Assembly (NCBI GenBank): GCA_938005745.1
Contig: CALLMM010000010.1
Coordinates: 124,001 to 188,000, forward strand
Reading direction: 5' to 3'
From: an uncultured Chthonomonadales bacterium
GTDB taxonomy: Bacteria > Armatimonadota > Chthonomonadetes > Chthonomonadales > CAJBBX01
Length of the DNA stretch: 64,000 nt
How positions within the stretch are numbered: position 1 is the first letter of the stretch; each line of letters begins with the position of its first letter. Position numbers and translations under genes: made by a program. Under the pieces are notes generated by a model. The model saw nothing but the letters and a program-made list of their open reading frames with translations, searched no databases and was not told the origin of the DNA. This document shows positions 8,248-16,458 of this stretch, one piece after another.

Positions 8248-9087
8248 TCACTGCGGCAGCAGCGCGTCCAGAAGCTGTTCGGTCGAGAGCGGCAGAGAGA
8301 CGCGCCGCGCGCCGGCAAGGGTGGCGAACTGAACCCATCCTTCGCGCTCCGCCTCGCGCAGACGCGCCCCGATTACCGCCGGGGGAACGACGAAGGTGCG
8401 CGCAAACGCCGCCTGCTCGATCCGATCGGTAGACGGAGGCAAAGAATCGCAGGCGAACTCGTCGTACAGGCACCAGAGAAACGCGGCGAGAGAGAGACCA
8501 TGCGGCGCAAGGGTGTAGGCGAGGGTGCGCTTCGGCGCGCCCGACAGCGAGACCGACAGGACGATGCCCGCCTGCCGCAGAATGCGCATCGCCAGCGCGA
8601 CGGTGCGTTCGCTGTGGAAGCCGAACGCCTCGCGGGCATACCAGGTCAGGAAGGGCAGCGTCAGCATCGGCTCGATGGTCAGCAGCCGCCCGGTGTTGTA
8701 TTTCGCCAGAGCCTCTTCGGTTGCGCCGCGCGGCGGCTGTCCGTCGAGGAAGTAGGGGGTCAGGGCGTCGCGGGCAAGCGCGCCGATCAGCCCGTCGGCG
8801 CGCGAGACGGCGTAGTAGATCAGTTCGCGCTGCGCCTCCGAGTCGCCGATCTCCGCCACCAGCCGCGCAAAGGCGAACCGCCGCTCCGAATCGCGGCTGC
8901 CCGCCGACAGTCGCTGGAGCAGCTTCTCCGCGACCCGCGCACGCATCGTGGCGGAGGGGTAGGCGAGCCTCTGCGCAACCTGCGCGGTCAGACCGTCTCT
9001 GTGCGTCCAGGATCCGCTCTGCGCGATGATCCCCGCGGCGGCAGCCGTCTCTCGCAGGTAGAACTCCTGCCCGAAGGTGGCGTACAC
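8248..9087 (-). CDS. Uncharacterised protein, possibly distant BrxA (DUF1819)-like
   Basis: A 279-residue all-helical protein without signal or membrane segments. I do not recognise it with certainty. The order of blocks resembles BrxA/DUF1819 of BREX phage-defence loci: an N-terminal FGQEFYLRETAAAAGII, a helical repeat with RARVAEKLLQRLSA, a QRELIYYAVSRADGLI segment, and a winged-helix-like HSERTVALAMRILRQAGIV. No other BREX gene is present. An alternative is a lineage-specific winged-helix regulator. The start is GTG 9087; a GGGGAGG at 9102-9108 lies rather far upstream (14 bases). It is divergent from the SRAP gene, with 125 bp between them. Confidence 0.55.
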   Translation of the reverse strand: MYATFGQEFYLRETAAAAGIIAQSGSWTHRDGLTAQVAQRLAYPSATMRARVAEKLLQRLSAGSRDSERRFAFARLVAEIGDSEAQRELIYYAVSRADGLIGALARDALTPYFLDGQPPRGATEEALAKYNTGRLLTIEPMLTLPFLTWYAREAFGFHSERTVALAMRILRQAGIVLSVSLSGAPKRTLAYTLAPHGLSLAAFLWCLYDEFACDSLPPSTDRIEQAAFARTFVVPPAVIGARLREAEREGWVQFATLAGARRVSLPLSTEQLLDALLPQ

Positions 9088-9212
9088 GATGCTTTCGGCG
9101 ACCTCCCCATGCTCCGGCGGTTTCCGGTCTGCAAGCCGCCGGAGGAGTATCTTCGTATCGAGATGAGGCGGAACGGATGTTCCCGTCGGCTCATTTGCCG
9201 CGGAGAGAGGCT

Positions 9213-9902
9213 ATGTGCGGACGATTTACCCTGACACGCGCCACCGATGAAGTGGCGCAGCGCTTCGGCGCAGACGCCGGGCAGTTCCGGCTTCCCCTGC
9301 AGTACAACATCGCGCCGACGCAGATCGTCGCCGCCGTCCGGCAGAACGGCACGCGCATGCTGGAGGCGTTTCAATGGGGGCTGATTCCCTTCTGGGCGCG
9401 TGATCCGCAGATCGGCAGCCGCCTGATTAACGCCCGCGCCGAGACGCTGGCGGAGAAGCCCGCCTTCAAGCATGCGCTGACGCGCCGCCGCTGCCTGATA
9501 CCGTCCGACGGCTTCTACGAATGGAAGAAGGAGGGGCGTTCCCGGCAGCCGTTCTACATCCGCCGCAGGGACGGCGCGCTCTTCGCCTTCGCGGGACTCT
9601 GGGAGACATGGGAGTCGCCGGAGGGCGAGGTGCGCCGCACCTGCGTGATCATCACCGTCGAGCCGAACGCGCTGCTTGCCGGCATCCACAACCGGATGCC
9701 CGCCATCCTGACTCCGGAGAATGAGTCGGTCTGGCTCGATCCGGGCGAAAAGAGTCTGGCGCGCCTGCTGTCGTGTCTGACGCCCTATCCTGCGGAGGAG
9801 ATGGAGTACTATCCGGTCTCGCGGCTCGTCAATTCGCCCGCCAACGACAGCCCGGAGTGTCTGCGCCCGCTCGATGCCGACGAGCCCTCTCTCTTCCGTT
9901 AG
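9213..9902 (+). CDS. yedK: SRAP domain abasic-site DNA-protein crosslink protein (YedK/HMCES)
   Basis: A 229-residue SOS-response-associated peptidase. Cys2 (MCGRFTL) becomes the N-terminal residue after Met removal and forms a thiazolidine link with abasic sites in single-stranded DNA, protecting them. The other conserved residues are present: Asn73 in NARAET, Glu103 in GFYEWK and His159 in IHNRMP. The start must be ATG 9213, since the chemistry needs Cys2; GAGAGAGG at 9203-9210 is its ribosome site, and the in-frame start at 9177 would bury the cysteine. No LexA box is obvious upstream. It converges on the PEBP gene. Confidence 0.95.
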   Translation: MCGRFTLTRATDEVAQRFGADAGQFRLPLQYNIAPTQIVAAVRQNGTRMLEAFQWGLIPFWARDPQIGSRLINARAETLAEKPAFKHALTRRRCLIPSDGFYEWKKEGRSRQPFYIRRRDGALFAFAGLWETWESPEGEVRRTCVIITVEPNALLAGIHNRMPAILTPENESVWLDPGEKSLARLLSCLTPYPAEEMEYYPVSRLVNSPANDSPECLRPLDADEPSLFR

Positions 9903-9909
9903 CGAACGG

Positions 9910-10482
9910 CTACCGGCTGCGCTGATAGGTTCCCATCAGCCTACCTTCCGCCACAATATGCCCCTCCATCGCGCGCAGCAGGTCCGCCCGCGTCTTCCCC
10001 GCTTCCAGCGCGAGCGGGACATCCAGCGCATAGAGGATAAAGAAGTAACGGTGCGGCTTTCCGGGGGGCGGGCATGGACCGCCGTATCCGAGCCGTTTGA
10101 AATCGTTGCTGCCCTGCCGTGCGTTGTCGGTGGTCGCGGCGGTTCTGGGGACGCCCTCCGGCAGCCCTGTCAGGGTCGGGGGCAGGTTGTATATCGCCCA
10201 GTGCGACCAGGTTCCCGACGGCGCGTCCGGGTCTTCACAGATCAGCGCGAGGCTGCGGGCTTCCGCGGGGACGCCGCTCCACGACAGCGGCGGCGAGACA
10301 TCCGCACCGTCGCAGGTATAGCGCGACGGAATCTTCCCGCCTTCGGCGAAGGCGGCGCTGGTCAAGGTGATACTCATCTTCGCGCTCTCTTTCCCGGCAG
10401 GCGGACTCTGTTCCCGGTGAGAACAGGAGGTCAGCGTCGCCGCCGTGATGCAGACAGAGACGAATGCAGTCCACCGTTTCAT
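9910..10482 (-). CDS. YbhB/YbcL-type PEBP-family lipoprotein
   Basis: A 190-residue protein. The start MKRWTAFVSV gives a lipoprotein signal peptide with lipobox LTSC near residue 18, so it is probably anchored to a membrane; AGGA lies upstream of this ATG. The body is a phosphatidylethanolamine-binding-protein fold of the bacterial YbhB/YbcL type: IPSRYTCDGADVSPPLSWSG, CEDPDAPSGTWSHWAIYNLP and GYGGPCPPPGKPHRYFF, which contain the ligand-pocket Asp-Pro and His residues. The ligand is not known for most bacterial members. The frame extends further upstream to 10683, but that part is arginine-rich and overlaps the next gene. Confidence 0.88.
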   Translation of the reverse strand: MKRWTAFVSVCITAATLTSCSHREQSPPAGKESAKMSITLTSAAFAEGGKIPSRYTCDGADVSPPLSWSGVPAEARSLALICEDPDAPSGTWSHWAIYNLPPTLTGLPEGVPRTAATTDNARQGSNDFKRLGYGGPCPPPGKPHRYFFILYALDVPLALEAGKTRADLLRAMEGHIVAEGRLMGTYQRSR

Positions 10483-10507
10483 AGCGTTCCTGCGGCGCGG
10501 AGCGTCG

Positions 10508-10750
10508 CTAGAGAGATGCCTGACAGGTGCGGCAGATGGGAGTGTAGCGCACCAGCGCTTCGACGGGACGCTCCAACGCCTCTTCGACCGTTCCGGTTGC
10601 GTCCGGACCGGCTTCCGGGTCGTTGTCGTAGGAGGCTCCATCCTGCTCACGGGCAAGACGAATGAAGGTGCCTCCATCCACACGCCTCCGGCTAACCGTC
10701 CGTCCGCAGTTGCTGCAAACTACTATGACCTCGTAGGCTGTGGATACCAT
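10508..10750 (-). CDS. Small zinc-ribbon protein
   Basis: An 80-residue acidic protein with two CxxC knuckles near its ends (VVCSNCGRTV near residue 12 and PICRTCQ near residue 73), enough for one zinc ribbon. A strong ribosome site, GAGAGGAG, sits 7 bases before the ATG, which argues that it is a real gene. The function is unknown. It lies 25 bp upstream of the PEBP lipoprotein and may lead that transcript. A 12-bp hairpin (10783-10824) is in its presumed leader. Confidence 0.65.
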   Translation of the reverse strand: MVSTAYEVIVVCSNCGRTVSRRRVDGGTFIRLAREQDGASYDNDPEAGPDATGTVEEALERPVEALVRYTPICRTCQASL

Positions 10751-10782
10751 CGCGTTCTCCTCTCTGAAAGTTACAGGTTGAT

Positions 10783-10824
10783 GACGCCGATCGCTGCGGA
10801 CTGCTGTCGGCGGCGATCGGCGTC
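10783..10824. other. 12-bp inverted repeat in the divergent region 10751-11061
   Basis: GACGCCGATCGC at 10783-10794 pairs with GCGATCGGCGTC at 10813-10824 across an 18-base loop. It lies 33 bases upstream of the zinc-ribbon gene on the minus strand, within a 311-bp divergent spacer. It could be an operator or a leader hairpin. Nothing else convincing is seen in this spacer except a weak TATGAT at 10899. Confidence 0.45.
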
Positions 10825-11061
10825 TGCGTCTTCTGCTTTATCTACGTTTTTCAGGGACGGTACGTCTCGACTTGTGCGGCGTTACCGCGCCCGGACAGTA
10901 TGATATTCACGATCGCGCGCCAGACTCCTGCGCCGATTCGATCAAAACTGCCGTCCCCCGCGCACGCCGGCGAAGCGGGCAGGATAAACGGGGCAAAAGC
11001 CGAAATAGTGCATACACTGACCGTTCTCCGGAGCGCGCAGGCATCTACGGGAGCCGACAGA

Positions 11062-13248
11062 ATGCGAATCCTCTTTTTCCTGCTGTTATGGTTGAGCATC
11101 TCTCTTCTCTCGGCGCAGGGGCAGACAGCCATGAATATACCCGATGACTTTCCGCGATTTCAGGTTCCGGGATACGAAAAGACGATGCAGAGCCTGCGCG
11201 AACTCCACTGGCTGCACTATCCCGGCGCCGGACCGAAAGCGACCCTCTGGGATGAGTGGCTCTCCGCGCCGGGACTCTGGCCCGCTACCTTCCACGTGAA
11301 TCTCTCCAACGTGATGCGGGAGCAGTGGAGCAGAGTCCTGAGCGAGCGGATCATGGATCCGGAGGGGTATGTTGCCACGCATCAGCACGCCTCTATCGCC
11401 CATCAATTGGGATGGCCCTTTCCGTTCTGGAACCAGGGGCAGGGCGGCTACGGCTGGCACTTCTCCTTCAAGGATACGGTCGGTCCGCCCTGGCGCACGG
11501 ATCGCCTCAGCACACGCGAAGGCTGGACGCTGACGGGAGCCGAAGACGCGGGGATCGGCGAGGAGGGATGGAGCCTGAAGCTGACCGCGTCCAACGCCGC
11601 GCTGACCGCTCCCGCCCGGACGATAGACAGCTTTCAGTCGCCGTTCATTCAGCTTCGCTGGCGTGCGGTAGGGCTGGGGAGCGGTCAGCCCTATCTGGAG
11701 TGGAGGACGAAGGGACAGCCGGCGTTCAGTCCGGAGCAGCGGATCTACTTCGCCCCGGTCGAGAGCGCGTCCACAATGCACTACACGATGATTCCCTGCT
11801 ATCGCCATCCGCGCTGGAAGGGGCAGGAGATCGCGCAGCTGCGGATCGGCTTTGGCAATCCGCAGCCCGGCGCGCAGGTGGTCGTTCAGGCGCTCTTCAC
11901 CCAGTACGATACGCGCCACAACATCAACAGCCAGAACTTTGTGCGAGGCTGCGCGACCTACTTCTGGTGGACCCGCGACCTGGAGTTTCTGCGGCGCAAT
12001 ATCAACCGCATGCGCCTTGCGCTGCGTTACGTGATGACCGAGCATCAGGCGCTGGAGCGAAAGGTGGTCTTTACCGACTGGGTCGGGCATGACGGGCGTG
12101 CCGGTATTCAGCGCAATCCGGACGGCTCCAAGAGGCTGCTCTACGGGGTCGGCATCGGCAACAACTACTGGGACCTGCTCCCGTTCGGGCATCTGGACTC
12201 CTACGCCACGATCCACTACTACGACGCCCTGCGATACATGGCGCAGATCGAGGAGGAGATCGCCGCGCATCCGGAGTGGGATGTCCCGCGCGGCGTTCTC
12301 TCCTTCACGCCGCAGTTTCTACGCCGGCACGCCGCCGAGGTGAAGGCGGCTGGAAACCGGATGTTCTGGAACGCAAAGACCGGGCGGTTTACGGCGGGGG
12401 TAGATGCGGACGGAAAGATGCACGACTACGGGTTCACCTTCGTCAACTGCGAGGCGATCGCCTACGACTTCGCGACGCCGGCGCATGCGCGCTCCATCCT
12501 GCAGTGGCTCTCGGGGGAGCGGATCGTCGAGGGAGATACGGCGAAGGGGGCGGATATCTATCACTGGCGGTTTGCGCCCCGCGCCACCACCCGGCGCAAT
12601 CTCGAATACTACGGCTGGTTCTGGAACGCGCCGGAGGCGATCCCCTGGGGCGGGCAGGTGCAGGACGGAGGGGCGGTGCTGGGCTTCTCGTATCACGATC
12701 TGATGGCGCGGCTGAAGGTGCGCGGACCGGACGACGCCTGGAGACGGCTGCAGGAGATCGTGCGCTGGTTCGACGAGGTGCAGGCGGCGGGCGGCTACCG
12801 CGCCTACTACAACGGACAGCGGGAAGGCACGCTGCAGGGCGGCGGAACGGCGGGAGGTCTGGGGCTGGATCAGGAGTTCTTTGAGAGCGTGCTGGTTCCG
12901 CAGACGATGCTGCGGGGCTTTCTGGGATTTGAGCCTGCCGCCGACGGCTTCCGCCTGAACCCGCAGCTTCCGCAAGAGTGGACCTCGCTGGCGATAGATC
13001 GCATTCGCTGGCAGAACCTGATCCTGACCATCCGCGCCGACCGACAATCTATCGAGGTGCGAAAGGAGGGGGTCTCGGAGAAGCCCTGCTTCATCGCGCC
13101 GCCCTCCGGTGCGTGGCGGGTGATTCTGCTGCTGCCGGACGGAACGACGCGGCGCGTGGATGCCGTCCAGAGGCGGGCGAGGGATCGCGCGTTGCGAATC
13201 GAGTGGCAGGAGGCGGCGGGCGTCCGTCTGGAAAGGGAGAAGCCGTGA
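11062..13248 (+). CDS. Secreted six-hairpin glycosidase-like protein
   Basis: A 728-residue protein with a clear signal peptide (MRILFFLLLWLSISLLSAQG). It has a beta-rich N-terminal domain of about 230 residues and then an alpha-rich part with repeated helical hairpins (FVRGCATYFWWTRDLEFLRRN, YYDALRYMAQIEEEI) and a short C-terminal beta domain, as in (alpha/alpha)6 glycosidases. Acidic candidates lie in VVFTDWVGHDGR and WGGQVQDGGAV. I cannot name the GH family. It probably acts on plant or bacterial polysaccharide outside the cytoplasm. ATG 11062 has GGGAG at 11049-11053. The stop overlaps the next start by four bases (GTGA), so the two genes are coupled. Confidence 0.65.
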   Translation: MRILFFLLLWLSISLLSAQGQTAMNIPDDFPRFQVPGYEKTMQSLRELHWLHYPGAGPKATLWDEWLSAPGLWPATFHVNLSNVMREQWSRVLSERIMDPEGYVATHQHASIAHQLGWPFPFWNQGQGGYGWHFSFKDTVGPPWRTDRLSTREGWTLTGAEDAGIGEEGWSLKLTASNAALTAPARTIDSFQSPFIQLRWRAVGLGSGQPYLEWRTKGQPAFSPEQRIYFAPVESASTMHYTMIPCYRHPRWKGQEIAQLRIGFGNPQPGAQVVVQALFTQYDTRHNINSQNFVRGCATYFWWTRDLEFLRRNINRMRLALRYVMTEHQALERKVVFTDWVGHDGRAGIQRNPDGSKRLLYGVGIGNNYWDLLPFGHLDSYATIHYYDALRYMAQIEEEIAAHPEWDVPRGVLSFTPQFLRRHAAEVKAAGNRMFWNAKTGRFTAGVDADGKMHDYGFTFVNCEAIAYDFATPAHARSILQWLSGERIVEGDTAKGADIYHWRFAPRATTRRNLEYYGWFWNAPEAIPWGGQVQDGGAVLGFSYHDLMARLKVRGPDDAWRRLQEIVRWFDEVQAAGGYRAYYNGQREGTLQGGGTAGGLGLDQEFFESVLVPQTMLRGFLGFEPAADGFRLNPQLPQEWTSLAIDRIRWQNLILTIRADRQSIEVRKEGVSEKPCFIAPPSGAWRVILLLPDGTTRRVDAVQRRARDRALRIEWQEAAGVRLEREKP

Positions 13249-14429
13249 AGTATGTTCTGATTGTGCCGGATGGAATGGCGGACGATCCGCTGCCCGATCT
13301 GGAAGGGCGCACGCCGCTGGAGGCGGCGCGAACGCCCTTTATGGACGATCTGGCGAAGCGAGGCGTGGTCGGCGGCGTGGCGGTAACCCCGCCGGATATG
13401 TATCCGGGCAGCGACGCGGCGAATATGGCGCTGCTGGGCTACGATCCCCGCGAGCACTACACCGGGCGCGGTCCCATCGAGGCGGCGGCGATGCGGATTT
13501 CAATGGATGCCCGGGATGTCGCCTTCCGCTGCTCCCTGATCTCCACCGACGGCGAGCGGCTGTTGGACTACAGCGCGGGGCATATCTCGACGGAGGAGGC
13601 GCGCCTGCTGATCGAAGAGGCGCAGAAGCTGTGCACCCGGCAGATGCGGCTCTTCCCCGGCGTCTCCTACCGGCATATTCTGCTCTGGAACAACGGTCCG
13701 CTGGAGGTGAAGACCTTCGCCCCGCATGAGAACATGAACCGTCCGCTCTACGAGATTCTGCCGGTCGGCGACGGCGACCATCGCCTGCGGCAGTTCATCT
13801 GGGACTCGATAGACCTGCTCAACGACCATCCCTACAACCGCCGTCGTCGGGATGAGGGGAAGCCCGCTGCCAACACGCTGTGGCCCTGGGGACAGGGACG
13901 CGCCCCGCAGCTTCCCTCCTTCTTCCGAATGCACGGAAAGACCGGCGCGGTGATCGCCGGGGTGGACGTGGTGCGCGGACTGGGGCGGCTGACCGGGCTG
14001 GAGGTGGTTGCGGTTCCGGGCGCCACCGGTTACCTCGACACCGACTACTACGCCAAAGGGCGTTATGCGGTCGAGGCGTTGAACCGGCACGACTTCGTCT
14101 GGGTGCACATCGAGGCTCCGGATGAGGCGGGGCATCTGGGCAGCATTGACGAGAAGATCAAAGCCATCGAGAGCATAGACCAGCTGGTGGTCGGCACGAT
14201 GCTGAGCGGTCTCAAGAAGCTGGACGACTTCCGCATGCTGATCGTCCCGGATCACGCGACCCCTATCGCGACCCGAGGGCACAAAGTGGGTCCAGTTCCC
14301 TACCTGCTCTTCGACTCGCGCCGCTCCCGCTCCAACCGCATCCCCTACGATGAGCGCGCCCTGCAGGAGCGGGTTCCGCGGGTGGACGAGGGATACCGTC
14401 TGATCGGGGAGCTATGGGGGAGGGAGTAG
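13245..14429 (+). CDS. apgM: Archaeal-type cofactor-independent phosphoglycerate mutase
   Basis: A 394-residue alkaline-phosphatase-superfamily enzyme that interconverts 3- and 2-phosphoglycerate in glycolysis. Family blocks are present: LIVPDGMADDPL with the metal Asp, MYPGSDAANMALLGYDP with the nucleophile Ser in PGSDAAN, YTGRGPIEAAA, VWVHIEAPDEAGH and IVPDHATPIATRGH with the C-terminal metal ligands. The length fits the ApgM (archaeal/bacterial short) type, not the 510-residue GpmI. GTG 13245 overlaps the stop of the glycosidase gene by four bases. The pairing of a cytoplasmic glycolytic enzyme with a secreted glycosidase is unusual. Confidence 0.92.
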   Translation: MKYVLIVPDGMADDPLPDLEGRTPLEAARTPFMDDLAKRGVVGGVAVTPPDMYPGSDAANMALLGYDPREHYTGRGPIEAAAMRISMDARDVAFRCSLISTDGERLLDYSAGHISTEEARLLIEEAQKLCTRQMRLFPGVSYRHILLWNNGPLEVKTFAPHENMNRPLYEILPVGDGDHRLRQFIWDSIDLLNDHPYNRRRRDEGKPAANTLWPWGQGRAPQLPSFFRMHGKTGAVIAGVDVVRGLGRLTGLEVVAVPGATGYLDTDYYAKGRYAVEALNRHDFVWVHIEAPDEAGHLGSIDEKIKAIESIDQLVVGTMLSGLKKLDDFRMLIVPDHATPIATRGHKVGPVPYLLFDSRRSRSNRIPYDERALQERVPRVDEGYRLIGELWGRE

Positions 14430-14457
14430 AGAGCTTCCGGACTGGTGAAGAGGTAAT

Positions 14458-14481
14458 CGGGCAGGCGGAAACGCCTGCCCG
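14458..14481. terminator. Bidirectional hairpin between convergent genes
   Basis: CGGGCAGGCG (14458-14467) and CGCCTGCCCG (14472-14481) form a perfect 10-bp stem capped by a GAAA tetraloop. It lies between the ends of apgM and the minus-strand isomerase. No U-tract is present on either side. Confidence 0.6.
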
Positions 14482-14511
14482 GGGCTAGATGCTCACAGCC
14501 GTGTGAAGAGG

Positions 14512-15369
14512 CTACACATAGAGCGACAGATGTCTGAGCGCCCGCACCAGCCCCTCCGACTCCGCCTCCCAGGTGCGGTGATAGCGGAAGTCCTCCAGCT
14601 CCACGCTGATGAAGCCCTCGTATCCCAGCGCGTCCAGCTGGGCGCAGATCTTCGCCCAGTCCGCCAGCCCCTCGCCGGGAATGGTATAACGCCACCAGTC
14701 CTCGCCGAAGGCTTTGGGATGACCGAACGTCGGTCCCAGATTGCCGTGCAGGTAGAGCGCCTCGCTGTCCAGTACGGTGTCTTTGCCGTGCACATGCACG
14801 ACCTTCGCGCCGAACTCCCGGAGGAAGCGAAGGTAGTCCACGCCGATCCGGATCAGGTGGCTGGGGTCGTAGTTGAGACCGAGCGCCGGGGAGGGGAACG
14901 CCTCCAGCAGGGCACGTACCGTCTCCGGGGTCACCGCCAGCGCGCCGTAGTGTGGACCTCCTCCGGGCCAGCCCTCGATCGCGATCCGAACACCCTTCTC
15001 CTCGGCATACTTCACCACCGGACCGAACGTCTCTTTGAGGCGGGCAAAGTTGGCGGCGCGTCCTTTCGAGGGATCGGGGGGCAGCAGCACGCTGAACATC
15101 TTCGTCACGCCGTGGCTTGCCGCCGCGTCTATGACGGCTTTGCTGTCGGCGAGCGCCTTCTCCGCTTCCGCGTCGGTTCCGAACAGCCCGCCGAAGGTCA
15201 TCAGGTCGGAGGTGCCGATCTCCAGCCCCGTTGCGTCCACCGCCTGCTTGATCTCCGCCGTAACCGGTCCCACATCCACGCCTTCAAAGCCGTTCTCTTT
15301 GCACCAGCGGCAGAAGGCGGTGAACTCCATCTGCCGCGACGTTCCCGGCATCCGCAATCCTATCTTCAA
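14512..15369 (-). CDS. Sugar phosphate isomerase/epimerase (xylose isomerase-like TIM barrel)
   Basis: A 285-residue AP-endonuclease-2-type TIM barrel: GFEGVDVGPVT, IAIEGWPGGGPHYG, LGLNYDPSHLIRIGVD, VVHVHGKDT and FISVELEDFRYHRTWEAE supply the usual Glu, Asp, His metal ligands. Such proteins isomerise or epimerise sugars and are common in bacteria with many Gfo/Idh dehydrogenases. The substrate is unknown. The start is TTG at 15369 with AAAGAGG a few bases upstream; the MKIGLR beginning agrees with the first barrel strand. A hairpin separates it from the LolA-like gene upstream. Confidence 0.87.
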   Translation of the reverse strand: MKIGLRMPGTSRQMEFTAFCRWCKENGFEGVDVGPVTAEIKQAVDATGLEIGTSDLMTFGGLFGTDAEAEKALADSKAVIDAAASHGVTKMFSVLLPPDPSKGRAANFARLKETFGPVVKYAEEKGVRIAIEGWPGGGPHYGALAVTPETVRALLEAFPSPALGLNYDPSHLIRIGVDYLRFLREFGAKVVHVHGKDTVLDSEALYLHGNLGPTFGHPKAFGEDWWRYTIPGEGLADWAKICAQLDALGYEGFISVELEDFRYHRTWEAESEGLVRALRHLSLYV

Positions 15370-15395
15370 CGTCGAACCTCTTTCAGTGGGTGTGC

Positions 15396-15417
15396 CGCCG
15401 GGCGATGCCGCCCGGCG
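15396..15417 (-). terminator. Hairpin between LolA-like gene and isomerase
   Basis: CGCCGGGCG (15396-15404) pairs with CGCCCGGCG (15409-15417) around an ATGC loop, about 50 bases after the stop of the LolA-like gene. No U-tract is seen. Confidence 0.4.
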
Positions 15418-15468
15418 ACCGGGTCTCTTTTCGACATACTTGCCGGGGATCCCTGTTCGGGCTGTGCG

Positions 15469-16227
15469 CTACGGCTTCGGTTTTGCGCCTGCCGGCGGGG
15501 TGAACTTGAAGTCCGCCGCTGTAAAGGCGGGGGAGGGGTTGAACAGCGAATAGGTCATCTGCAGGGCGGCGGTCTTATCGGGAGCGTTCGAGATGGTCAT
15601 CCGCATCCCGCGTATCATTCGGTCGCTCCTGTCCAGCAGCAGAACCACCTCAAACTTCTCCTGTCCGAACGCGCCCTCCATCTTCACGGCGTCCAGCGTC
15701 GTCGCTCCCGACTTCTCCTCCCCGATACTGACGTTGATGCCGGGCGGAAAGCTCTCGAAGGGGTTTTCGCCGCCGAACAGGTATTCAAACTCCGGTCCCG
15801 GCGAGTCCGGGAAGTCGGAGGACTTGAAGGCGGCGGGCGCCTGCCGCTTCGCGTACTGATTGGAGAGGCTGTCCCACGACCAGAGGGTCTTGCCGTCGCT
15901 GACGATCATCGTGCGTCTGGGTTTGCCGTTCACCTCCATTGTGTACTCGAGCCGGATCCGGTTGGGCTTCTGGTAGCGCATCTCCAGCGAACGCGGAGCG
16001 AAGCTGAACGGCTCCGGACTGCCCTCAATCTTGGAGGAGTAGCGGACATGCAGGGCGTTCAGCTTTTTGTAGGCGGCGGGCATCGCGTCGAGAGCGGCTT
16101 TGGCGCGGGCGTCTATCCTCGTCTGCGCCTGGGGCTTCGGCTCCGACTCCTTCTCCTGCGTCGCAGTGGGGAGGGCAAACAGCAGGCTGAGCGCGAGGAC
16201 TCCCGGCAGGGAATGTAGCTTCAACAT
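15469..16227 (-). CDS. LolA/DUF2092-like periplasmic protein
   Basis: A 252-residue protein with a signal peptide (MLKLHSLPGVLALSLLFALPTA). The remainder has the half-barrel pattern of LolA/LolB-like and DUF2092 proteins: SLEMRYQKPNRIRLEY, MIVSDGKTLWSWD, FEVVLLLDRSDRMIRGM and the C-terminal FTAADFKFTPPAGAKP. Family members carry lipoproteins or lipid between membranes; here the role is inferred only. The ATG at 16227 has AAAGGAAA upstream; an in-frame ATG at 16275 would add 16 residues before the signal. It is divergent from the DUF1501 gene, with a 231-bp spacer. Confidence 0.75.
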   Translation of the reverse strand: MLKLHSLPGVLALSLLFALPTATQEKESEPKPQAQTRIDARAKAALDAMPAAYKKLNALHVRYSSKIEGSPEPFSFAPRSLEMRYQKPNRIRLEYTMEVNGKPRRTMIVSDGKTLWSWDSLSNQYAKRQAPAAFKSSDFPDSPGPEFEYLFGGENPFESFPPGINVSIGEEKSGATTLDAVKMEGAFGQEKFEVVLLLDRSDRMIRGMRMTISNAPDKTAALQMTYSLFNPSPAFTAADFKFTPPAGAKPKP

Positions 16228-16458
16228 CGGTTTTCCTTTCGGTGATCGGTCCGGCAGGCGGCGCGGCTGCCTCACTCTCTTTATCGCCGCTCACTATTTG
16301 TTGTAACAATCCTCTCCATTTTGACACAGAATAGGAGACGTTATCCGTAAAAAGAACCGGATGTCGCCCCGAAAAACGGCGTTTTATGTTACACTGTTGT
16401 GTAGATTCCTGCCCGTCTCGTGCGATGGCAGATTGACCTGAACAGAGAGGGAGACCGG

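Noticed and set aside
10900-11061. Upstream extension of the glycosidase gene to 10900
   Set aside because: It would put about 54 polar residues ahead of a clean signal peptide that begins at ATG 11062 with a ribosome site.
16321-16349. TTGACA at 16321 as part of a promoter for the DUF1501 gene
   Set aside because: No acceptable -10 at 16-18 bp; the later TGTTACACT is a better, though weak, candidate.
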